This document shows positions 55,567 through 62,480 of a stretch of DNA of 64,000 nucleotides, piece after piece (within the stretch, counting starts at the first letter, position 1; each line of letters starts with the position of its first letter). Below the pieces are notes generated by a model. The model searched no databases and was not told the DNA's origin. It saw only the letters and a list, made by a program, of their open reading frames with translations. The stretch is from Halomonas sp. SpR1 (GTDB taxonomy: Bacteria; Pseudomonadota; Gammaproteobacteria; Pseudomonadales; Halomonadaceae). The stretch lies in the NCBI RefSeq assembly GCF_031010175.1, contig NZ_JAUAMB010000020.1, positions 1 through 64,000 on the forward strand. The letters are read 5' to 3'. Made by a program: the position numbers and the translations under genes.

Positions 55567-56496
55567 TTACTTATTCGCTGGCGGTTTCAACCAATCAAAC
55601 AATTTCGTTAAAAAACCGCGCTCGGAAGGTTTTTCATCGTTCTTGCCAATAAAAGCTTCTAACAGGCTTAAGTTAAGCCGTTGAGGTAAGTCTTTGGCAT
55701 CGGCCATGAGCGCTTCGCGTGAAGTGTCTTCTTCAGCGCTGGAAGTGTCTCGGGGGATATTGAGCGTTACCTCATCCGCCGTATGCATGATGTATTTGTT
55801 TTCGTTATAAGCAAAGGTGGAGAACTTCGGGTCGAGCGGGGTGGTATTGTTGCCATTGGTTGAAAATCTAGAAACCATCTGCTCAAGAAACTCAAAATTG
55901 CTGCTGCGACCAATACTGTGACCAGGGTCTAGGATATAACTCAGGAAACCTTTGTCTATCCGCGTGGAGCTAATAGCATCGCTATTCTGAATACGTTCAG
56001 CCGTAGTAGCGTCTGCATCGGTAAAGCTGACCGTGGTTAAACGTCCCTCACTATCGTATTGATGACCGTCATTAAAATTCCCCATCATACTGCCATTATC
56101 ATGCTGTCGATATGAACCAAGATCCCCTGCTAGCATGCTGACGTACCTTAAATCTGCCCCTTGTTCCTGCGCTAACTCATACATATCTGCTAGCAGATTT
56201 CGATCCTCATGGGTCAAAAAGTGTTGAGGTGAAACCCCCAGATAATCCCCATTAGTGCGAACGCTTGGCAACACTGGCGGCTCTTTGGCACCAGAGCCAA
56301 ACAGTTTAGCAATCATAAGAGCACGACCACTTATTGACACCGTGCTACTTGCTTGATCTTGCTTATCGTTAATGACGTTAGTGTTTTTATTTTCAGTGAA
56401 GCTGGCATTTTTGCCAGCTTCATATGTTTTAGGCGTTATTGTGGAATTGGTGAGATACCTACTCCCTACACTATTTCCTGAGCTATGGATTTCCAT
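55567..56496 (-). CDS. Unknown protein, divergent member of the DDSG-FT family
   Basis: 309 residues, no signal peptide or membrane helix. The N-terminal 50 residues are Ser/Thr/Asn-rich. A helix with SSTVSISGRALMIAKLFGSG (about 51-70) resembles the 'VxLSxxAxxLS' segment of its neighbours and of FlgM-like proteins. VSFTDADATTAERIQ (about 156-170) aligns by eye with the DDSG-FT-xx-ER core of the other members, with the DDSG replaced. The C-terminus is lysine- and proline-containing. GGAGAGGAC precedes the start. It is 11 bases after the 161-residue exported protein gene, so the two are an operon from the sigma28 promoter at 57076-57101. Function unknown. Confidence 0.7.
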   Translation of the reverse strand: MEIHSSGNSVGSRYLTNSTITPKTYEAGKNASFTENKNTNVINDKQDQASSTVSISGRALMIAKLFGSGAKEPPVLPSVRTNGDYLGVSPQHFLTHEDRNLLADMYELAQEQGADLRYVSMLAGDLGSYRQHDNGSMMGNFNDGHQYDSEGRLTTVSFTDADATTAERIQNSDAISSTRIDKGFLSYILDPGHSIGRSSNFEFLEQMVSRFSTNGNNTTPLDPKFSTFAYNENKYIMHTADEVTLNIPRDTSSAEEDTSREALMADAKDLPQRLNLSLLEAFIGKNDEKPSERGFLTKLFDWLKPPANK

Positions 56497-56507
56497 GTCC
56501 TCTCCAA

Positions 56508-56993
56508 TCAGTAACTAAAATGAAAAACGACCCTATCCTTTCCAGCAGGTGCTACGTGCCTAGGGAGAACTCCTGTGGCACTTTTTGCTCTATATACAAG
56601 TTGAACTTCAGTTCCTTCATTAAACCGCTGGCCACTGAAGTGCGTCGTGCTACCCGAAGAGTTAGGGGATACCTGTATGCAGCCTACGTGGTTTCTAGAA
56701 TAAGGCCGGAAATAGCAGAGCTCGACACTCTGCTCAATTGCTTCAGGATACCAAGTAGTTTGCCACTCTATGGTTGTAACTCTTTTACTCGACAATCCCG
56801 AATCTTTTGGAAAGTCGTGTCTCGCTGGACGAAGGTGTGATCGAGTTACTCCTCCAATACCTTCACCACCAAGCACTAGCATCCGGCCTGGGGTGCTTTC
56901 AGTTGTAATGGAAGCATCAGTAGCGTGAGCATTGACTGAGATACTTGCCCCTACAAATGCTAACCCTAATAATGCCGATTTAAAAATTTTCAC
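56508..56993 (-). CDS. Small Sec-exported protein of unknown function
   Basis: 161 residues with a clear Sec signal peptide (MKIFKSALLGLAFVGASISVNAHA, cleavage after AHA). The mature part is beta-rich with two cysteines (VELCYFRPYSRNHVGC) and a C-terminal aromatic strand (RVVFHFSY), an Ig-like or adhesin-like pattern. I recognise no family. It is the first gene of a two-gene unit with the divergent DDSG-FT protein; a sigma28-type promoter lies about 85 bases upstream. Confidence 0.75.
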   Translation of the reverse strand: MKIFKSALLGLAFVGASISVNAHATDASITTESTPGRMLVLGGEGIGGVTRSHLRPARHDFPKDSGLSSKRVTTIEWQTTWYPEAIEQSVELCYFRPYSRNHVGCIQVSPNSSGSTTHFSGQRFNEGTEVQLVYRAKSATGVLPRHVAPAGKDRVVFHFSY

Positions 56994-57075
56994 ACCGTTC
57001 CCCTAATAAAAATTGGTAGGTTTTCAATTGTGTCTGATGCTAGTGTATTAAGGTAAGTTAATTATCTTATGTAAT

Positions 57076-57101
57076 GTATCGGCATCCTGGTAAAAACATT
57101 A
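57076..57101 (-). promoter_or_regulatory. Sigma28-type promoter of the 161-residue gene
   Basis: On the minus strand: TAATGTTT (57094-57101), 10-base spacer, GCCGATAC (57076-57083). Compared with TAAAGTTT-N11-GCCGATAA it differs at two hexamer/octamer positions and by one base of spacing. Confidence 0.6.
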
Positions 57102-57217
57102 GCAATAAGTTGTGTTGTTTTGTTTCTTTTAATGGAGTTGTGTTGTGAAAATGTAGCTTTCACTAATTACAATAAAGCTAACGAGCCTCCGCCAAGCATA
57201 AATTGCTGGGGGTTCTT

Positions 57218-58073
57218 GGGTCTGTTGACGTTTCACATGGGCAGTCATAAAAAGCCACAGGCCAATGCCATCATGCTTTCGTAGTTTCGCTTGAGCTTGT
57301 CGTAGCGCGTCGCTATGGCGCGATACGGCTTCTATCGAGCAAAGGCATTCTCAACAAGATGACGATAGCGATATAACGCTCTGTCTAAATTGCTATTGCC
57401 TGCTTTTGAGTTGCGCCTGCGTGGAATGACCGACTCCATACCCTTGGTTTCGATCTGCTCACGAATACGCTCACTGTCATACCCCTTGCCAGCTACTAAT
57501 GCCCCACCTGCTGGCAACTCATCAATCAGCGCCTGTGCCTCGGTGCTGTCATGCACCTCACCTCCGGTGATCCTGAAGGCAATCGGCAGCCCATAAGCGT
57601 CAACGGCTAGGTGATTTTGCTTGTGTTGCCTGCACGGCTTTTACCAATGGCTTGTGCTTCCTCTGTGGCAGCCCCGGTGCTGTCTTGATGGGCCTTGATA
57701 TAGGAGCCATCAATAAAGAGCCATTCCGTATCAGGATCTTCCACTAACTGATTAAAAACAGTCATCAGTTTGCCTGCAGCCGACCAAGCATTGAAGCGCT
57801 TATAGACCGTATTCCAGTGCCCGAAATCGTCAGGTAAAACCCTCCATTGGCAAACGGTATGCACTCGATAAAGGATGCCTTCCACCGTACTTCGCAGGTC
57901 AGGCTTGTCATAGATACTTTGTTGAAGCAGGATAGGTTTCAGCTTCGACCAGTGTTCATCCGTGAGCATTAGTCGTGGTATAGCAGGCTCGCAGTCTGTT
58001 GGCGTGAGAACCTCTATTCTGCGAGCTTGCCCCTATCCTGCCAAATCTTCTTTGCCCAAACGTCAACAGACCC
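57218..58073. mobile_element. IS5-family insertion sequence (decayed)
   Basis: 856-bp element bounded by perfect 16-bp inverted repeats GGGTCTGTTGACGTTT (57218-57233, mirrored at 58058-58073). It carries a transposase frame with DDE motifs, of the IS427-like group. Flanks are CTT on the left and TAA on the right, so no clean target duplication is visible. Its right end abuts the stop codon of the neighbouring gene. Confidence 0.88.
57245..57969 (-). pseudogene. IS5-family transposase, frameshifted and with a premature stop
   Basis: The first part (57607-57969, MLTDEHWSKLKPILLQQ ... LFIDGSYIKAHQDS) has the N-terminal domain and first catalytic Asp. After RAGNTSK the reading frame must shift -1, at an AAAA run near 57620, to continue as LAVDAYGLPIAFRITGGEVHD with the second Asp in GKGYDSERI and the Glu in RHLVENAFAR. 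A -1 shift is normal in this group. A TAG then interrupts NAFAR*KPYRAIATRYDKLKRNYE where other members have Leu, so the protein is probably inactive. Confidence 0.85.
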
Positions 58074-59065
58074 TAACTTTCTTCCGAGTCTTTTTGCTCA
58101 AGGCTACGCAGCGCCATCTTTAGCAGGCTCATGCCTTCTTCTTCGTTTTCAAGCACTGATCTGATGTCGATGCTGCGCAACACACCCCCGTTCTCATCGC
58201 CCTCTACGACGAAAAAACTTTCCAGCGATGCTTTTACTCCATTCGTATAGGCGGGTAATTCAGCAAGGTTCCCATTATCTGCTTGAGCTAGCTTGTTTTC
58301 TTCGGGAACTGCCGACACACCGCGCCAAGCTCTCTCTGCCTCCGTCATACCAGAAATCAATTTGGCATCTACTCGCCTGGCCATGTGATCAATGGCGGCG
58401 CCAGCGTAGTTATCTTCCGCTGCATAGGCGTTGTCACGCAATTCAAACGCCTGGTTTCTGAAGTCAGTATCGTTTTCCGTCATCTGTAGAAATGCTAAAT
58501 AGCGCTCTGCCGACGTAAAATCGCCAGAGTCATCAAAGGCGATTGTGGAGAGTGAGTGTCTGTCCAATTCGGCAAAAGGGTTTTCGGAAGGTGCTTGTGG
58601 GTACGGCTCGTCGCTATTATAAAATTTCGACATCAAGTGGTTGGCCGCCTGCTCGGCGATAGCAAGCCGGGTGGTGTCAACGCTGTTCGGGTGCTCCAAC
58701 AGTATCTCCGCTATATTGCCCGCTTCCTGCTCGACCATTTCCTGAAGCTGCCCATGCATTTTTTCTAGAAAATCATCAAATTCGGCGGGAGAGGCGGTTG
58801 CTGTATTTTCCTTCAAGAGGATCTTTGACATCTCCATCGCCATGGAAGAGAGGTTGACCACGGCGCTTTTTTCTTCGCTCTTGGTCAGGGAATGGCTACT
58901 GCCTATTCTGGATGAGCCCTCTATCAGAGGAGAGTCGCCAGCCTGAAATCCATAATAATTTGGTGAATTGATATGGCTGGCGCTCATGGTGCCGCGCCCT
59001 AGCACTTTTTCGTTATAATGATTATTGGTGTTCAAAAGGCTAAAGGCATAAGAGTATGTTTTCAC
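58073..59065 (-). CDS. Unknown protein, DDSG-FT family (long form)
   Basis: 330 residues, GTG start with GGAGA 8 bases upstream; ATG 58987 is an internal alternative. No signal peptide. Helical segment AVVNLSSMAMEMSKILLKEN (about 69-87) is followed by ENPFAELDRHSLSTIAFDDSGDFTSAERYLAF (about 161-192), the family core. The C-terminal half is acidic and helical. The TAG stop uses one base from the IS end at 58073, so the original C-terminus may have been longer. A hairpin (59099-59122) separates it from the preceding gene. Function unknown. Confidence 0.72.
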   Translation of the reverse strand: MKTYSYAFSLLNTNNHYNEKVLGRGTMSASHINSPNYYGFQAGDSPLIEGSSRIGSSHSLTKSEEKSAVVNLSSMAMEMSKILLKENTATASPAEFDDFLEKMHGQLQEMVEQEAGNIAEILLEHPNSVDTTRLAIAEQAANHLMSKFYNSDEPYPQAPSENPFAELDRHSLSTIAFDDSGDFTSAERYLAFLQMTENDTDFRNQAFELRDNAYAAEDNYAGAAIDHMARRVDAKLISGMTEAERAWRGVSAVPEENKLAQADNGNLAELPAYTNGVKASLESFFVVEGDENGGVLRSIDIRSVLENEEEGMSLLKMALRSLEQKDSEES

Positions 59066-59098
59066 GACTTGTCTCCGCTTATAAATTGACGAATAGGG

Positions 59099-59122
59099 CC
59101 CTCGGCTTTACCGTGCCGAGGG
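59099..59122 (-). terminator. Hairpin between the 96-codon frame and the 330-residue gene
   Basis: Perfect 8-bp stem CCCTCGGC/GCCGAGGG with an 8-base loop; no T-run on the minus strand. It may be a partial terminator. Confidence 0.4.
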
Positions 59123-59132
59123 CAGTCGGTGA

Positions 59133-59423
59133 TCAGTAGACCCTAAAGGTTGCGGTATATCGGTAAGGCTCGGACCACTTTTGTCTACTCAGCCGATCCA
59201 TGCAACTAGGGCCGCCTCCCACTCTATTGGAGCTGCTTTCGTAAGCGGGAACATAATATGAGCCTGCTTCCACCATATAGAGCTGGGAAGTGAACTCACA
59301 GCTTCCTGTGCCACCCACTCGCTTGTAAGTCGCTTCGAACTCATCGTCAATGACAATAAAGCTGTGCCTTAGAGCAATAGTCTCGGTACCCCCCCTGCTG
59401 GAATAGTGCTGGGTGCATCCCAC
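59133..59423 (-). CDS. Small beta-rich protein, probably N-terminally truncated
   Basis: 96 codons from GTG 59423 with no Shine-Dalgarno. The frame is open back to the stop codon of the preceding 261-residue gene, which lies in the same frame. The sequence (SCEFTSQLYMVEAGSYYVPAYE ... EPYRYTATFRVY) is Cys-containing and beta-rich, ending in an aromatic strand like the 161-residue exported protein, but has no signal peptide. A G7 tract (minus strand) near 59391-59397 could allow slippage. Either a remnant of an exported partner gene or a gene with a non-canonical start. Confidence 0.45.
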   Translation of the reverse strand: MGCTQHYSSRGGTETIALRHSFIVIDDEFEATYKRVGGTGSCEFTSQLYMVEAGSYYVPAYESSSNRVGGGPSCMDRLSRQKWSEPYRYTATFRVY

Positions 59424-59492
59424 GATCCAGAAGTTTTTTGAAGAGGGTAAGGAGAGCGATTTACTATAGTAATCTCCTGCTATTGTCTCTGG

Positions 59493-60278
59493 TCAACTAA
59501 CCGATGAGTTAGCAAAGCGTTTGCCAAGGTTGGCGAAGTCTTCACTCGATATCAGTATTTCAAAAATATCTTCAGGTGCCCCTTTGCCTTCGGCGCGGTG
59601 GGTCATAAAGTTGAAGTCCATCTCAATCAGGTGCTCAAGGCGTGGGGCATAGAAGTCGGGGTATTGCGCCTGCATGATAGGGGGCAGCTCGTTGTAATTA
59701 CCCAGCACTTCTTTGAAGAATTCGGTCATCTTGCCGGTTTGTTCATACTCCAATTTACCTCGAGCAACAACCGCCTGTTTCCATGCAGTTTCTTGTGCAC
59801 GTCCTTCTAGCCAAGCCGCACGTCGCTCATTGGCCGTAAACATGCCGCTATCGTCATAAATAACCAATGCTAGTTGATCTTGAGATAGGCCGCTAAAAGG
59901 GTTGCTGCCTCTGCCATTAACAAAGGAGGTGGCTTGTTTTGCTCGCTCCAGGAGCTCTGGGTTATCGGTGTTGGGCACTTCGGCGTCATATCGTGCTCGG
60001 TTGTTATGATAGCCTTGTCCGGTAATCTGGCTGAGTAGCGTATCGGCTTTTTGTCCTAGTGCTTTACGATCCATGCTGGCATCACGCTCTTCAGCACGTA
60101 GGGCGCTGTCGCTTAATTGCTGAGCCAATGTGGAAAGTTGGCTTGTTGGCTTCGATGAGCCAGAAGTAGGCGCTGTGTTTCCTCCCTGTTCGATGCCATT
60201 GGTTGATATGTCCTGAGTGCGGTTGCCAGACGTCGTTTGCGACGTCGCTGGGGTGGATGAACCAATACCGATTGCCAT
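59493..60278 (-). CDS. Unknown protein, DDSG-FT family (copy 2 of tandem pair)
   Basis: 261 residues, the same length as the gene at 60699-61484 and about nine in ten residues identical by eye. The N-terminal 45 residues are Ser/Thr/Gln/Gly-rich without a signal peptide. SQLSTLAQQLSDSALRAEERDA follows, and the core is NPFSGLSQDQLALVIYDDSGMFTANERRAAW (about 126-156). The C-terminal helices include LPPIMQAQYPDFYAPRLEHLIEMDF. AAGGAGGT precedes the ATG. The promoter at 60370-60396 is sigma28-type. It is probably co-transcribed with the downstream small frame and the 330-residue gene. Function unknown. Confidence 0.75.
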   Translation of the reverse strand: MAIGIGSSTPATSQTTSGNRTQDISTNGIEQGGNTAPTSGSSKPTSQLSTLAQQLSDSALRAEERDASMDRKALGQKADTLLSQITGQGYHNNRARYDAEVPNTDNPELLERAKQATSFVNGRGSNPFSGLSQDQLALVIYDDSGMFTANERRAAWLEGRAQETAWKQAVVARGKLEYEQTGKMTEFFKEVLGNYNELPPIMQAQYPDFYAPRLEHLIEMDFNFMTHRAEGKGAPEDIFEILISSEDFANLGKRFANSSVS

Positions 60279-60369
60279 TGCGATACCTCCTTGTGGCTTT
60301 GCTTAATAGCCATTACGTGTGTAGATGCACTATGTAGAAGCCCACTGTGCTTATTAATGATTATAGTTA

Positions 60370-60396
60370 CTATCGGCAGCTTAACCCAAAAAGTTA
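60370..60396 (-). promoter_or_regulatory. Sigma28-type promoter of tandem copy 2
   Basis: Minus strand: TAACTTTT (60389-60396), 11-base spacer, GCCGATAG (60370-60377). The -10 lies about 92 bases before the start codon. Six of eight -35 and seven of eight -10 positions fit TAAAGTTT/GCCGATAA. Confidence 0.65.
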
Positions 60397-60698
60397 AGAA
60401 GATTTTGTAGTTTTATGTAAATTTTCTTATTAAGTGTCTATGCATAAGATTTTTCCGTAGGGATAGTGGTGTAAGTCAATGAATTAAATTAAATTTATGC
60501 CTGATTTTGTTTTGCGTAGGCACTCAACCGGCGGGATAAGTCTAGGGCTGAAACCGATGCCCGAAAGCTAAGGTCTGTCATTGCAAGTGGCTTTTTGCGT
60601 TACTTACTCCACTCATAGCGCATCAAATCAATTTCGATAATGCGCTGCACTCGTTACTTTTTTATCGTTCTAGCCAATCAAACCCCAATTATCTCTTT
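60397..60698. other. Intergenic stretch between the tandem copies
   Basis: About 300 bases, AT-rich near the promoter, then unrelated sequence up to the stop codon of copy 1. No gene, hairpin terminator or IS end is recognised. Confidence 0.5.
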
Positions 60699-61484
60699 TC
60701 AACTAACCGTTGAGTTAGCAAAGCGTTTGCCAAGGTTAGCGAAGTCTTCACTTGACATCAGTATGTCAAAAATATCTTCAGGGGCCCCTTTGCCTTCGGC
60801 GCGGTGGGTCATAAAGTTGAAGTCCATCTCGATCAGGTGCTCAAGGCGTGGGGCATAGAAGTCGGGGTATTGCGCCTGCATGATAGGGGGCAGCTCGTTG
60901 TAATTACCCAGCACTTCTTTGAAGAAGTTGGTCATCTTGCCGGTTTGTTCATACTCCAATTTACCTTGAGCTACGACGGCCTGTTTCCATGCTTGCCTCT
61001 GATCATAATCTTCTTGCCAGGCTGCGCGCTGCTCATTGGCCGTAAACGTGCCGCTATCGTCATAAATAATCAGTACTAATTGATCTTGAGACAAGCCGCT
61101 AAAGGGATTACTACCTCTGCCATTAACATAGGAAGTAGCCTGTTTTGCTCGCTCCAAGAGTTCTGGGTCATCGGTGTTGGGCACTTCGGAGTCGTATCGT
61201 GCTCGGTTATTATGGTAGCCCTGGCCGGTAATCTGGCTGAGCAGTGCACTGGCTTTTTGGCCTAATGCTTTACGATCCAAACTGGCATCACGCTCTTCAG
61301 CACGTAGGGCGCTGTCGCTTAATTGCTGAGCCAACGTGGAAAGTTGGCTTGATGGCTTCGATGAGCCAGAAGTAGGCGCTGTATTGTCGCCTTGTGCAGT
61401 GCCTTTGGCTGATACGTCCTGAGTGCGGTTGCCAGACGTTGTTTGTGACGCCGATGGAGTAGGTGAACCAATACCGATTGTCAT
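60699..61484 (-). CDS. Unknown protein, DDSG-FT family (copy 1 of tandem pair)
   Basis: 261 residues. The N-terminus is MTIGIGSPTPSASQTTSGNR, Ser/Thr/Gln-rich and without a signal peptide. SQLSTLAQQLSDSALRAEERDAS is at about 46-68, and the core is NPFSGLSQDQLVLIIYDDSGTFTANEQRAAW (about 126-156). The C-terminal half is identical or nearly identical to copy 2. Strong AAGGAGGT precedes the ATG; a sigma28-type promoter is at 61566-61592. The absence of a Sec signal, the disordered N-terminus and the FliA promoter would fit a flagellar-type-III export substrate, but that is inference. Confidence 0.75.
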   Translation of the reverse strand: MTIGIGSPTPSASQTTSGNRTQDVSAKGTAQGDNTAPTSGSSKPSSQLSTLAQQLSDSALRAEERDASLDRKALGQKASALLSQITGQGYHNNRARYDSEVPNTDDPELLERAKQATSYVNGRGSNPFSGLSQDQLVLIIYDDSGTFTANEQRAAWQEDYDQRQAWKQAVVAQGKLEYEQTGKMTNFFKEVLGNYNELPPIMQAQYPDFYAPRLEHLIEMDFNFMTHRAEGKGAPEDIFDILMSSEDFANLGKRFANSTVS

Positions 61485-61565
61485 TGCGATACCTCCTTGT
61501 GACTTTGCTTAACAGCGATTACTACGTTTGTAGAAGTCCTAGGTATTTCTTAATGATGATAGTTA

Positions 61566-61592
61566 ATATCGGCAGCTTGTTCCAAAATGTTA
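61566..61592 (-). promoter_or_regulatory. Sigma28-type promoter of tandem copy 1
   Basis: Minus strand: TAACATTT (61585-61592), 11-base spacer, GCCGATAT (61566-61573), about 82 bases before the start codon. Six of eight and seven of eight positions match the sigma28 consensus. Confidence 0.65.
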
Positions 61593-61685
61593 AGTAAATA
61601 TTGTATGTTTATGTAAGCATTTTTATTAAGGCGCAGAAATAGCGTAGCCACGGGGAATTTCATCATTAGTCGAAGAGGGCTTGAG

Positions 61686-62480
61686 ATGTACAGAACCCTC
61701 GACCATCATCAATGCCCAATAAAACGACAACAACGTAGGGCGACAACCGCTGCGATGACGACACCCCCTGCTACCTTGATTGTGGTCGATGATGATCCGG
61801 AAATTTGTGAACTGCTCGCGGACTACCTGGGGCGGCATGGCTACCGGGTATTTACCGCGGAGGGTGCTGAAGCGCTGCATGTTCTGCGCGCTGAACATGC
61901 CCCTGACTTGCTGATTGTCGATCTAATGCTGCCCGGTGACGACGGCTTTACCATCTGCCGCGACGTTAGAAAGCACAGCGATGTGCCGATTATTATGCTG
62001 ACCGCCAGCGCCGATGAGACCGACCGTATTCTTGGCCTTGAGTTAGGCGCTGATGATTATCTAGGCAAGCCGTTTAACCCCCGTGAACTGCTGGCGCGTA
62101 TTAAAGCGGTGCTGCGGCGTACCCGCAGTGCGCCGCCTGAACTGCCCGCCGGGCAGGCGCGTTGGGTCAGTTTTGGTAATTGGCAGCTCGACCGCATGAC
62201 CCGCGAGCTGATTGACCTGCAGGGCGAGCGTGCCGCGCTTTCGGGGGCTGACTTTCAACTGCTACAGGTGTTTTTAGAACACCCGGCTAAGGTGCTCACC
62301 CGGGACGATCTCTACGTGCTTACCCGTGGGCGTGATGCGCCGCCGCTCGATCGCTCCATTGATGTTCACGTTTGTCGCCTGCGCCAACGGTTGGGTGAAG
62401 ACGCCCAGCACTCGCAGCTGATTCGCACGGTGCGCGGGGCGGGCTATGTATTAACCGCCCAGGTAGACGCGTTAACGTGA
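61686..62480 (+). CDS. OmpR-family response regulator
   Basis: 264 residues from ATG 61686 (GAGGG 6-7 bases upstream). ATG 61755 gives the N-terminus more usual for the family (MTTPPATLIVVDDDPEI) but lacks a Shine-Dalgarno, so the first 23 residues are doubtful. The receiver domain has the acidic pair VVDDD, phospho-Asp in LLIVDLMLPGDDG, Thr in IIMLTAS and Lys in YLGKPFNPREL. The C-terminal winged helix is SGADFQLLQVFLEHPAKVLTRDDLYVLTRGRDAPPLDRSIDVHVCRLRQRL. It is overlapped by the kinase gene that follows. Confidence 0.93.
   Translation: MYRTLDHHQCPIKRQQRRATTAAMTTPPATLIVVDDDPEICELLADYLGRHGYRVFTAEGAEALHVLRAEHAPDLLIVDLMLPGDDGFTICRDVRKHSDVPIIMLTASADETDRILGLELGADDYLGKPFNPRELLARIKAVLRRTRSAPPELPAGQARWVSFGNWQLDRMTRELIDLQGERAALSGADFQLLQVFLEHPAKVLTRDDLYVLTRGRDAPPLDRSIDVHVCRLRQRLGEDAQHSQLIRTVRGAGYVLTAQVDALT

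Noticed and set aside
56520..56840. 106-codon plus-strand frame opposite the exported protein gene
   Set aside because: Antisense shadow of a gene with a clear signal peptide, ribosome site context and promoter; the translation shows no domain.
59490..60278. EF-hand calcium site in DDSG-x-FT
   Set aside because: Spacing of acidic residues does not fit the 12-residue EF-hand loop.
55567..61484. Interpretation of the DDSG-FT cluster as a toxin-immunity or contact-dependent inhibition locus
   Set aside because: No toxin domains, repeats, secretion signals of those systems or small immunity-like partners; sigma28 promoters point elsewhere.
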